Source: an uncultured Lachnospiraceae bacterium
GTDB taxonomy: Bacteria > Bacillota > Clostridia > Lachnospirales > Lachnospiraceae
Assembly (NCBI GenBank): GCA_948665105.1
Contig: CAPNGW010000176.1
Location: forward strand, 1 to 5,561
DNA: 5,561 nt
Direction of reading: 5' to 3'
Shown: positions 1 to 5,561 of the stretch, piece by piece
Numbering within the stretch: position 1 is the stretch's first letter
How the letters are laid out: every line of letters starts with the position of its first letter
Position numbers and translations under genes: made by a program
The notes under the pieces: model-generated
Database searches by the model: none
Seen by the model: only the letters and a program-made list of their open reading frames with translations
What the model was told of the DNA's origin: nothing

Positions 1-49
1 AGAGGCGGCGGCAACGGCGGGAGAGGCGGCAGCAGGAGGAGCTACCTAA
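1..49 (+). CDS. 3' end of upstream gene, Ala/Gly-rich tail (partial)
   Basis: The frame starting at base 2 reads EAAATAGEAAAGGAT and stops at TAA 47-49, directly before the ATG at 50. It is chosen because the abutting stop/start (TAAATG) matches the tight packing of the rest of the operon. The other two + frames are also open from the window edge: one stops at 57-59 and the other runs to about 69, so the choice is not proven. The tail looks like a loose seven-residue repeat (EAAATAG/EAAAGGA). No domain can be named from 15 residues. In related injection-system clusters the gene before the hub is often a LysM-type spike-adjacent protein, a tube protein or a PAAR-like protein, but nothing here separates these options. 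Confidence 0.5.
   Translation, partial: EAAATAGEAAAGGAT
34..41 (+). promoter_or_regulatory. Ribosome binding site of the hub gene
   Basis: AGGAGGAG lies 8 bases before the ATG at 50, which is near-ideal spacing. It favours ATG 50 over the in-frame ATG at 56, which would be 14 bases away. The site lies inside the coding end of the upstream gene, so translation of the two is probably coupled. Confidence 0.8.
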
Positions 50-1198
50 ATGGCAATGACTACCCATAATTATGACAACCTGAAGAGTAAATATGGAGAA
101 TTTTCTTATCCCATGGTAAAGCTCATAATTGGCGGCAAGGACTTCGCCGAGAACAACAGCCAGCTTGTGCTTTCTGATTTGGAGGTAGACTTAAGCGTAG
201 GAATGGAGGCTTCCATTGTCAACTTTCGTATCTACAATAGCTTCGATGGAGAAAACGGCGCCTACCTGTTTGACAAGGTAAAGCCCTACATCCTTTTGGG
301 CAGCGATATAAAGGTTTCTCTGGGCTACGCCGACAAGCTTACCCAGGTATTCATCGGCTTCATCTCCCAGGTGGAATTTGTAAGCCGCCCCGGCGACCCT
401 CACCATGTGGAGGTCACAGCCATGGACGCCAAGGGTATGATGATGTCCAACTGCTATGCCAGGCAGATGCAGTCCACCTCCTACGGTCAGGCAGTCAAGG
501 AGATTTTTGGTAAACCCTTGTACCAGAAAATGCAGTCCTTCGGGATTATCACCGGCATAAAAGTCACAGATACGCCGGATAAGGAGGAGGGGGATAAGAA
601 GCCAACCTCCTACAGCGTGGAGATGGTTTCAGAGAGCGATTACGAATTTGTGGTAAAGGCCGCCAAGCGGTTCAACTATGAATTCTATGTGGATAACGGC
701 ACCGTGATTTTTCGGAAAGCGAAGAATGAAAAGCCCGACTGTCTCTTAAGTGTGGGCATCGGAAGGGGCCTTATCTACTACAATGTGAGCTATGACATTA
801 CCGGACTGGTGAAATCCGTGGAGGTCCGGGGCATGGACACCGCTAAGGGAACGGTGGTGACGGCGGTAAGCAGTTCCAGCAACAAGACCTCCATGGGAAA
901 TAAGACCAAGACCTTGATTGCACAGAGCCAGAAAATATACATTGACCCCAATGCCATCACCAAGAAGGCGGCAAAGCAGCGGGCGGACTCTCTGATGGCG
1001 GACATTTCCTACCGCTTCGGCCAGCTTAGGGGAGAATGCATCGGTATCCCGGAATTAAAGCCCGGCTTTAACATTGAAATTTCCGGTATGGGAAAGCCCG
1101 TGGATAATCAATTTTACTTAACCAACGTCCGGCACACGCTGTCGGACCAGGACGGCTACCGCACCATCATCACCGGAAAAGCGGCGGCATTGACCTAA
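50..1198 (+). CDS. Contractile injection system hub protein, phage late control D / gp27-like
   Basis: This 382-residue protein is the likely central baseplate hub. By family knowledge (phage_GPD, gp27, the N-terminal half of VgrG) such proteins form a trimeric ring joining the inner tube to the spike. Seen here: an N-terminal beta-rich segment at about 20-125, including PMVKLIIGGKDF and GYADKLTQVFIGFISQVEF. ESDYEFVVKAAKRFNYEFYV at about 195-214 matches the family pattern of an acidic 'SD-EF' helix followed by an aromatic strand. A C-terminal section has LKPGFNIEISGMG (336-348) and FYLTNVRHTLSDQDGYRT (355-372), the typical 'G..Y.v..v.H.ls..gy.T' ending. A Ser/Lys-rich stretch at about 273-288 is probably a loop. 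There is no signal peptide or membrane segment, as expected for a cytoplasmically assembled particle. The gene ends 12 bases before the spike gene. The hub is not fused to the spike, unlike VgrG. Confidence 0.9.
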   Translation: MAMTTHNYDNLKSKYGEFSYPMVKLIIGGKDFAENNSQLVLSDLEVDLSVGMEASIVNFRIYNSFDGENGAYLFDKVKPYILLGSDIKVSLGYADKLTQVFIGFISQVEFVSRPGDPHHVEVTAMDAKGMMMSNCYARQMQSTSYGQAVKEIFGKPLYQKMQSFGIITGIKVTDTPDKEEGDKKPTSYSVEMVSESDYEFVVKAAKRFNYEFYVDNGTVIFRKAKNEKPDCLLSVGIGRGLIYYNVSYDITGLVKSVEVRGMDTAKGTVVTAVSSSSNKTSMGNKTKTLIAQSQKIYIDPNAITKKAAKQRADSLMADISYRFGQLRGECIGIPELKPGFNIEISGMGKPVDNQFYLTNVRHTLSDQDGYRTIITGKAAALT

Positions 1199-1206
1199 GG
1201 GAGGAG
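1199..1206 (+). promoter_or_regulatory. Ribosome binding site of the spike gene
   Basis: GGGAGGAG starts directly after the hub stop codon and ends 4 bases before ATG 1211. Its core GGAGG (1200-1204) is 6 bases from the start. It fills most of the 12-base gap, so no separate promoter fits there. Confidence 0.8.
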
Positions 1207-1210
1207 ACAA

Positions 1211-2020
1211 ATGTCCGTATTTGACATATTTGATGAGATTTCGGAAAAACAAGTGACCAAGACCCAGCTTGGGGAAGAGCGGATTTTCGGCGGGGTGGTG
1301 GGGATTGTGGCCTCCAACTATGAGAAGGAAATGCCGGGCCGTATCTGTGTGACTATTCCCGTCCGGGATGAAAACGCCAACCAGCTAAAATGGGCCAGGG
1401 TGGCGGCTCCCTATACCGGAAAGGAGTGGGGCCAGTATTTTCTCCCGGAGGAAAATGACCAGGTGCTTCTTCTTTTTGAGGATGGCAACATTGAAAAGCC
1501 CTACATTGTGGGCTGCATCCCCAAGGACAACGACAAATTTTTAAAAAAGTCCGTGGATGAAAAAAATAAAATCAAGCAGATTATGACACGCCACGGAAGC
1601 CGCATCACCTTCGAGGATGATGAGGAGGAGGGAGACAAGGACAAAATCACCGTCTCCACCGCCAAGGACAGCCATCAGATGGTGATGGACAACGAGAAGA
1701 AGCAGATACTCGTTCAGGATAAGGAGGGCAACTGCAAGCTTCAGATGGGCACCGAGAAGGGAGAAATCTCCATCCATGCAGCAAAGAAGCTGACCATCAC
1801 CGTGGGAGACAGCATCACCATCACCATGAACGGTGACAGCGGCGCGGTGAAAATTGATGCCAAGAAGGTGGAGGTGCAGGCCTCCAACAAACTTACCTTA
1901 AAAAGCGATGGCAATGCCAAGCTGGCTGGTCAACAGACCATTGTGGAGGGCAGCTCCTCCGTGAAAAATCAAAGCAGCGGTATGATGACCATAGAGGGAA
2001 AACCCATTAAGTTAGGATAG
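1211..2020 (+). CDS. Baseplate spike protein, gpV/gp5-like (phage_base_V OB fold)
   Basis: This 269-residue protein is the likely trimeric spike below the hub that pierces the target envelope. The OB-fold domain at about 27-105 shows GGVVGIVASN, GRICVTIP, WARVAAPYTGKEWGQYFLPE, NDQVLLLFEDGNIEKPYIVGCIP, the standard gp5/gpV/VgrG order of an aromatic-glycine strand, a 'P..G' loop and a final 'P.i.G.' strand. A Lys-rich linker (about 105-125) and TRHGSRITFED (126-136) lead into short repeated strands such as KITVST, QILVQD, EISIHA, LTITVGDSITITM and LTLKSDG. These fit an intertwined beta-helix or beta-prism shaft. The C-terminus (GMMTIEGKPIKLG) resembles the blunt end on which a PAAR tip sits in other systems. 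No lysozyme, peptidase or toxin domain is present. An acidic run at 135-145 interrupts the start of the shaft. Three consecutive in-frame stops end the gene. Confidence 0.9.
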   Translation: MSVFDIFDEISEKQVTKTQLGEERIFGGVVGIVASNYEKEMPGRICVTIPVRDENANQLKWARVAAPYTGKEWGQYFLPEENDQVLLLFEDGNIEKPYIVGCIPKDNDKFLKKSVDEKNKIKQIMTRHGSRITFEDDEEEGDKDKITVSTAKDSHQMVMDNEKKQILVQDKEGNCKLQMGTEKGEISIHAAKKLTITVGDSITITMNGDSGAVKIDAKKVEVQASNKLTLKSDGNAKLAGQQTIVEGSSSVKNQSSGMMTIEGKPIKLG

Positions 2021-2026
2021 TGATAA
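2018..2026 (+). other. Triple in-frame stop at the end of the spike gene
   Basis: TAG, TGA and TAA follow one another in frame directly after the last spike codon, and the gp25 ATG starts one base later at 2028. All three stop codons are used once. This makes readthrough of the spike C-terminus unlikely. Confidence 0.9.
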
Positions 2027-2027
2027 T

Positions 2028-2453
2028 ATGAGCCAACGAGATTTTTTGGGACAGGGAATCAAATTCCCCATACAAGTAAATAAGGCTACCGGAAGATTCA
2101 TGATGTCCACGGAGGAGGAAAGCGTCAAGGAATCCATTTATCTGATTCTGATGACTCAAAAGACGGAGCGATGGGTGCGGCCGGAATTTGGAAGCAGCAT
2201 CCTTTCCTATACCTTTATGGACACCTCCTTAACCAGAATCAATATGATGGCCAGGGAGCTTGAGGATACTATACTAAGCCAGGAGCCAAGAATCTCAGAG
2301 GTTGAGGTCACGGTGGAGCCGCGCCTTTCCCAAGGGTGCCTTATCTTAAACCTTTCCTATCTCATTGCCACCAGCAATACAAGGGATAATCTGGTATTCC
2401 CCTTCTACCTGTATTCAGAGACGGAGGGCCAAGCGGATGAAAGCATGGAATAA
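2028..2453 (+). CDS. Baseplate wedge protein, gp25/GpW family
   Basis: This 141-residue protein belongs to the gp25-like family, which joins the baseplate wedge to the first sheath ring and nucleates sheath polymerisation. Seen here: FLGQGIKFPI near the N-terminus (6-15), ESVKESIYLILMTQKTERWVRPEFGS (31-56), which carries the family's 'I..L.T..GER..rPefG' core with Lys-Thr in place of the usual Gly, and the conserved EPRI (86-89) in SQEPRISEVEV. A second EPR occurs at 97-99 in the next strand. Length is typical (about 110-150). The start at 2028 has only a weak AGGA (2014-2017, 10 bases upstream), so initiation may depend on coupling to the spike gene, which ends 7 bases before. The 3' end overlaps the next gene by 17 bases. 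Despite the old family label 'lysozyme', no enzymatic role is expected. Confidence 0.93.
   Translation: MSQRDFLGQGIKFPIQVNKATGRFMMSTEEESVKESIYLILMTQKTERWVRPEFGSSILSYTFMDTSLTRINMMARELEDTILSQEPRISEVEVTVEPRLSQGCLILNLSYLIATSNTRDNLVFPFYLYSETEGQADESME
2423..2428 (+). promoter_or_regulatory. Ribosome binding site that fixes the J-like gene start
   Basis: GGAGGG lies 8 bases before ATG 2437, inside the end of the gp25 gene. It supports 2437 over the TTG at 2365. From 2365 the frame would add 24 residues with no family resemblance, translated from the gp25 coding sequence out of frame. Confidence 0.8.
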
Positions 2454-3774
2454 TTGTAATATTGACCAACGAAATACAGAGGATGTGCTGACGGAGCTGA
2501 CAGAGCTTGCCCGTGCCTATACCCCGGAGTGGAAGTTCGATAAGGACAATCCGGATGCCGGTTCTGTGATTGCCCTGATTTTTGCGGGACAGACCATGGA
2601 GAATATCACAAGGTTTAACCAGGTGCTGGAAAAGCATCGGACAGAATTTGCCAGCATGTACGGGGTGACACCCAAGCCCGCAAGGCCGGCGAAAACCATT
2701 GTGGTAATGCGGGCAGAGAGCGCAGTTCTGGAGGGCGTTCCTGTAAAAAAAGGAACCCAGTTGACTGCTGTCACCGAGACAGGGCAGGAGGTTATCTTTG
2801 AGACCCTCCATGACCTGTTTGTGGCAAATATAAGCCTGACAGAGCTTTTGGCGGTGTCTAAGGATGGGGGAACGGTGACGCCTCTTCCCATGGAATGGAA
2901 GAAGGAGCCTACGCCTCTTTTCTGGAAGGGCGGGGAAAATATCAGGAGGCAGCGGTTAGAGCTGTATCACAGCTATCTCTTTGACACGGCCTGGGAGCTT
3001 CGCATCCGCTTCCATGGAAATAAGGACAGCCGGGAGCTGGCCCGGACCTTTGCAGAGCCATCCAGGTATCGCTTTTGGTATTTGTCCGAGCAGGGGCAGA
3101 CAACGCTTAAAGCGGCTTGCCAGGAGGACTGCGTAATCCTTTCCGCCATACAGAATCCCTTAAAGACAGAGAAAAACAACCAGGAAATGGCGTTACTGGC
3201 TATTGAAATGGTGGAAGCCTTAAGAGAGACAGTGATTCTTGAGGGGATTGAGCTTGTAAGTGCAGATTATGGACAGAAGCCGGATATGGTAAGCGATGGA
3301 ACGAAGGAGCTTGACACAGAGGAATTTCTGCCCTTTGGACAGCAAATCAGCAATTATGACGAGTGCTATATAGGCCAGCGGGAGGCCTTTGCCCGGAAAG
3401 GAGCAAGGGTGACTCTGGAATTTGACTTATCCTTTGAGGAAAATGAGGTGCGTATCATCCCGGAGCCGGAGGAGAATCTTAAGGTGATTAAAAGAAGACC
3501 CCGCTATGAGATGAAGCTTCGTACCGAGGACTGCTACATTCAGGAAATTTCCCTGGAGTATTATAACGGCAAGGGCTACAAGCGTCTGCCCTGCGAAAGC
3601 CAGGTGGCAAGCTTGTTTGCCACTGTGGAAAATACCGGCCACCAGAGCATTGCCTTTGAGGTACCCTTTGACTGGGAGCCTGCCACTGTGGGTGGCTATG
3701 AGGAGCGGAGCCTCGGGTGGTGCGGGCAGACAACTGCTACCAGAATCCCGTGTGCTATCATTTTCCCATTGTGA
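2437..3774 (+). CDS. Baseplate J-like wedge protein (Afp11-like), N-terminal part, frameshifted
   Basis: This is the first 426 residues of a large J-like baseplate wedge protein. The last 19 codons (LG-to-stop) are out-of-frame sequence after a -1 shift near 3714, so the natural product continues in the frame ending at 5378. The N-terminal motif YTPEWKFDKDNPDAGSVIALIFAGQ (28-52) is the 'EW....NPD.G......FA' signature of the putative baseplate assembly family. A strand-rich segment follows (VPVKKGTQLTAV at 101-112, EVIFETLHDLFV at 118-129). FLPFGQQISNYDECYIGQREAFARKGARVTLEFDLSF (297-333) is also typical of large J-like wedge proteins. By family knowledge these correspond to T4 gp6 or Mu/P2 gpJ and form dimers that encircle the hub. 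The gene overlaps gp25 by 17 bases, implying coupling. The call depends on family pattern memory; no search was run. Confidence 0.85.
   Translation: MKAWNNCNIDQRNTEDVLTELTELARAYTPEWKFDKDNPDAGSVIALIFAGQTMENITRFNQVLEKHRTEFASMYGVTPKPARPAKTIVVMRAESAVLEGVPVKKGTQLTAVTETGQEVIFETLHDLFVANISLTELLAVSKDGGTVTPLPMEWKKEPTPLFWKGGENIRRQRLELYHSYLFDTAWELRIRFHGNKDSRELARTFAEPSRYRFWYLSEQGQTTLKAACQEDCVILSAIQNPLKTEKNNQEMALLAIEMVEALRETVILEGIELVSADYGQKPDMVSDGTKELDTEEFLPFGQQISNYDECYIGQREAFARKGARVTLEFDLSFEENEVRIIPEPEENLKVIKRRPRYEMKLRTEDCYIQEISLEYYNGKGYKRLPCESQVASLFATVENTGHQSIAFEVPFDWEPATVGGYEERSLGWCGQTTATRIPCAIIFPL
3700..3705 (+). promoter_or_regulatory. Possible internal ribosome binding site before GTG 3717
   Basis: GAGGAG sits 11 bases before GTG 3717, the first start codon of the downstream frame. 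It also encodes Glu-Glu of the upstream frame, so it may be chance. If used, it would let the second half be made as a separate polypeptide. Confidence 0.25.
3712..3717 (+). other. Frameshift site in the J-like gene (one base missing)
   Basis: The upstream frame reads GAG CGG AGC CTC and then turns into LGWCGQTTATRIP before stopping at 3772-3774. The downstream frame reads GTG GTG CGG GCA GAC AAC TGC TAC from 3717 (VVRADNCYQNP). Adding one base after CTC (for example C, giving CTC CGG GTG GTG) yields ERSLRVVRADNCY. This continues the beta-rich pattern smoothly and gives a total of 980 residues. The downstream frame is closed by TGA at 3699-3701, so the shift must fall after that. The local CTCGGG could derive from CTCCGGG by loss of one C. 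Whether this is a true mutation, a switch or a base-calling error cannot be told from one sequence. Confidence 0.8.
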
Positions 3775-5378
3775 AAAATATGACACTGCAGGTAAGCTAT
3801 GAGGGCAGCTATTTAAGCCCCCAGGCGGTGCAGCGGGTATCCGGGGATGAGACGGTGGACCTTACCAGTGCTCTTTCCATGGGCCGGCCAGTGATGGCTT
3901 TTTCGGAATTTCCTTATACACATAATTATATGTACTTCGGTTTTGACAAGAAGCCGGAGCAGGGACCCATTGGTATATTTCTGTGGCTTCTGGAAAATAG
4001 CAATTTCCCGGGAGTGGAGGCTGGCTTTGAGTATTCCACCCAAAATGGCTTTAAGCCCTTAAACGTCATCGACCACACCAATGGGCTTAAAAATTCCGGG
4101 ATACTGCTGTTTGAGCCTCCCGTGGATATGGATGTGATTTCGGTGGAGGGACATAAGGCCTGCTATATCAGGATGGCAGACAGGGGAAATTATTTCAGCA
4201 ATCCCCGTTGCGTCTGGCCCCAGGTAAAAACCATCCTCCTAAACGGCGTGGAGGCCGGAAACCAGGAAATAAAGGAGGAACAGGCGTACTTTATCGATGT
4301 AGTAACGGCGGATATGAATTTTCCCCTTTATGCAGACCATATTTTAAAGACGGAAATCTGGGTTAATGAGAAAAATCAGTTGACCCCGGAGCAGATGGCG
4401 CGTTTTTTAAAGGAGCAGCCGGGGAAGGTGCGGGCAGAATATAATTATCTCGGTGAAATTGAAGATTTTTACGTGCTGTGGCAGGAGGTGGAATCCTTTG
4501 AAAATACCGGCGGCAGCAGGCGGGTTTATGTGCTGGACCGCACCAACAACCGGATTTATTTCGGGGACGGGAAGCAGAATTTTATTCCAAGAAATACCCA
4601 GGGCGTGGCATTTAAGGCCATAGTCACAAGCTGCAGCGGCCAGGCGGGAAATGTGGCTGCCAAGGCCATCGACGGCTTTTTGGGCAGTATGCTCTTTGTG
4701 GATGAGGTAAGCAATCCCATCCCGGCTTACGGTGGCAGTGACATGGAGGATTTGGAGCGTACCCTTAGAAGAGGCAGCAACCTCTTAAGCGGGCGGCGAA
4801 GGATTGTATCAAGGCAGGATTACATACAAGAGACGCTGATGTACTCCGACGTGATTAAGGATGTGGCTCTCATTGATAAGGAGGATGATGTGAATCTGGT
4901 GCTTTTAATGGAGGACTATCGGGAGGGTTCCTTTTCCTTTAAGAGCATAAAGCAGGGGCTTCGGGAGCATTTGCTTCATTGTTGTGAAATAACTTATGAG
5001 GTGGAAGAGCTTAAGATTGTGGAGCCGGTATTTGTGAAAATTTCGCTGGAGCTGTGGGTTGCACACGATCCAAGGAAGGATATTTATGAGTTGCAGCAGA
5101 ACTGGCTTCATCAGATGGAGGCCTTTTTAAGCCCCATCCGTGAGGGCGGTACGGTGCGCTGGCCCATCGGAAAGCTGCCTCGGGAAAATCAGCTTAGGAG
5201 GATGCCAGATATGCTGGAAAAAGAAGTGAATGTGAAGCATTTCTCCATCAGCGCCACTTATACGGACGACAATGGGCAGCATAGGATAAACTTAAAGGAG
5301 CTTAAGGTAACGCCCTATATGGTCTGCTGTAACGGGGACCATCGGATACACAGCTTAGGCCTGGGAGATGTAGTATGA
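3717..5378 (+). CDS. Baseplate J-like wedge protein (Afp11-like), C-terminal part, frameshifted
   Basis: This 553-residue frame completes the J-like wedge protein (residues 428-980 of the repaired product). It holds the diagnostic baseplate-J core: VYVLDRTNNRIYFGDGKQNFIP (270-291, with the family's FGDG), then CSGQAGNVAA (306-315), NPIPAYGGSDMEDLERTLRRG (333-353), and LLSGRRRIVSRQDYIQETL (356-374), the 'R..v...DY' motif. Near the C-terminus EAFLSPIREGGTVRWPIGKLPRENQL (468-493) matches the 'fl.P..gG..W.iG..p' tail domain. The GTG at 3717 is only the first start codon in this frame. The conserved ADNCYQNP begins four codons later, so a free-standing start here would cut a domain. This argues for one interrupted gene. 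The stop overlaps the next ATG as ATGA. The half-protein could still be made if GAGGAG at 3700 works as a ribosome site. Confidence 0.85.
   Translation: MVRADNCYQNPVCYHFPIVKNMTLQVSYEGSYLSPQAVQRVSGDETVDLTSALSMGRPVMAFSEFPYTHNYMYFGFDKKPEQGPIGIFLWLLENSNFPGVEAGFEYSTQNGFKPLNVIDHTNGLKNSGILLFEPPVDMDVISVEGHKACYIRMADRGNYFSNPRCVWPQVKTILLNGVEAGNQEIKEEQAYFIDVVTADMNFPLYADHILKTEIWVNEKNQLTPEQMARFLKEQPGKVRAEYNYLGEIEDFYVLWQEVESFENTGGSRRVYVLDRTNNRIYFGDGKQNFIPRNTQGVAFKAIVTSCSGQAGNVAAKAIDGFLGSMLFVDEVSNPIPAYGGSDMEDLERTLRRGSNLLSGRRRIVSRQDYIQETLMYSDVIKDVALIDKEDDVNLVLLMEDYREGSFSFKSIKQGLREHLLHCCEITYEVEELKIVEPVFVKISLELWVAHDPRKDIYELQQNWLHQMEAFLSPIREGGTVRWPIGKLPRENQLRRMPDMLEKEVNVKHFSISATYTDDNGQHRINLKELKVTPYMVCCNGDHRIHSLGLGDVV
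5363..5367 (+). promoter_or_regulatory. Ribosome binding site of the second J-like gene
   Basis: GGGAG lies 7 bases before ATG 5375, within the end of the first J-like gene. Together with the ATGA overlap it indicates coupled translation. Confidence 0.65.
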
Positions 5379-5561
5379 TAGCGAGTAAGAATTTGAACGA
5401 TAAAACCTATGAGGAAATGATTGCCGAGGCCGTGGCCCAGATTCCCCTGTATTCCCGGGAGTGGAGCAACCATAATCCTTCGGACCCTGGCATTACCGTT
5501 CTGGAAAACCTGTCCGCCTTTCAAGTGCTGCAGCAGGAGGAAATGAACCGGATGACGGAGG
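5375..5561 (+). CDS. Second large baseplate J-like protein, N-terminus (partial; Afp12/TIGR02243-like)
   Basis: Only the first 62 residues are present; the gene runs off the window. IPLYSREWSNHNPSDPGITVLENLSAFQ (23-50) is the 'EW..HNPSDPGIT.LE' signature found at the start of putative baseplate assembly proteins of phage-tail-like particles. It resembles residues 28-50 of the preceding gene (YTPEWKFDKDNPDAGSVIALIFA), so the two share a related N-terminal domain. In Afp/PVC-type clusters the first J-like protein is followed by a second, larger one (Afp12/Pvc12), which fits this position. The start is set by the 4-base ATGA overlap with the upstream stop and by GGGAG 7 bases before. The rest of the domain content is not visible. 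Confidence 0.85.
   Translation, partial: MIASKNLNDKTYEEMIAEAVAQIPLYSREWSNHNPSDPGITVLENLSAFQVLQQEEMNRMTE

Noticed and set aside
1199..1210. Promoter or terminator between hub and spike genes
   Set aside because: The gap is 12 bases and is filled by the ribosome binding site; no hairpin or promoter elements fit.
1781..1836. Repeated ACCATCACC-like units in the spike gene, considered as a DNA repeat
   Set aside because: They encode the alternating Ile/Thr strands of the beta shaft (LTITVGDSITITM), so the repetition is explained by protein structure.
2365..2436. TTG start for the J-like gene, extending it by 24 residues
   Set aside because: No ribosome site is evident, the added residues are Arg-rich and unlike the family, and they overlap gp25 coding sequence. 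ATG 2437 has GGAGGG at 8 bases.
2362..2811. 149-residue open frame on the minus strand
   Set aside because: It lies antisense to gp25 and the J-like gene, has no ribosome site or recognisable motif, and reads as Cys/His/Gly-rich shadow composition.
3762..3768. T TTC CCA, a heptamer fitting the X XXY YYZ slippery pattern for programmed -1 frameshifting, in the correct upstream frame
   Set aside because: Shifting here would keep the nonsense-looking LGWCGQTTATRIP stretch and lose VVRADNCYQNP from the other frame, which fits the family pattern. No clear downstream hairpin was seen. The break is better placed near 3714.
3427..3786. 119-residue open frame on the minus strand covering the frameshift region
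   Set aside because: It is antisense to strongly family-like coding sequence, shows no domain and no plausible start context, and is most likely chance.

Overview
This window is the baseplate and spike section of a contractile injection system (CIS, a phage-tail-like particle). It is one gene run on the + strand with no intergenic gap longer than 12 bases. The strong AGGAGG-type ribosome binding sites, moderate GC content and protein style suggest a Gram-positive Clostridia genome, perhaps a Lachnospiraceae-like gut anaerobe. That taxonomic placement is inference. No integrase, capsid, terminase or lysis gene is visible, but the window is too short to decide between a prophage tail module, a domesticated extracellular injection system (Afp/PVC type) and a membrane-anchored one. 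The very large baseplate J-type proteins favour the Afp/PVC type.

Layout. Positions 1-49 hold the Ala/Gly-rich C-terminal end of an upstream gene, whose stop abuts the next start. Positions 50-1198 encode the central hub (gp27 / late control D-like). Positions 1211-2020 encode the spike (gp5/gpV-like OB fold plus beta-structured shaft). Positions 2028-2453 encode the gp25-like wedge protein that links baseplate and sheath. Positions 2437-5378 encode a large J-like baseplate wedge protein (Afp11-like), interrupted by a -1 frameshift near 3714 so that it appears as two overlapping reading frames (2437-3774 and 3717-5378). From 5375 to the window edge is the N-terminus of a second J-like baseplate protein (Afp12-like or TIGR02243-like), which overlaps the previous stop as ATGA.

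How they work together. By family knowledge, hub and spike form the central piercing axis at the end of the inner tube. The gp25-like and J-like proteins form the wedges around the hub, which hold the sheath extended until a trigger. Close packing, the 17-base and 4-base overlaps, and a ribosome binding site before every start except the weak one for the gp25 gene indicate one co-transcribed, translationally coupled operon. No promoter or terminator is visible, so both ends of the transcript lie outside the window.

The most notable anomaly is the frameshift. Restoring one base between 3712 and 3717 gives a continuous 980-residue protein with an uninterrupted family pattern across the junction. 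This points to a recent single-base loss, a phase switch or a sequence error rather than two designed genes. The other unusual points are the separate hub and spike genes (one VgrG-like gene in Afp/PVC-type systems) and the absence of a PAAR tip gene at its usual position after the gp25 gene.
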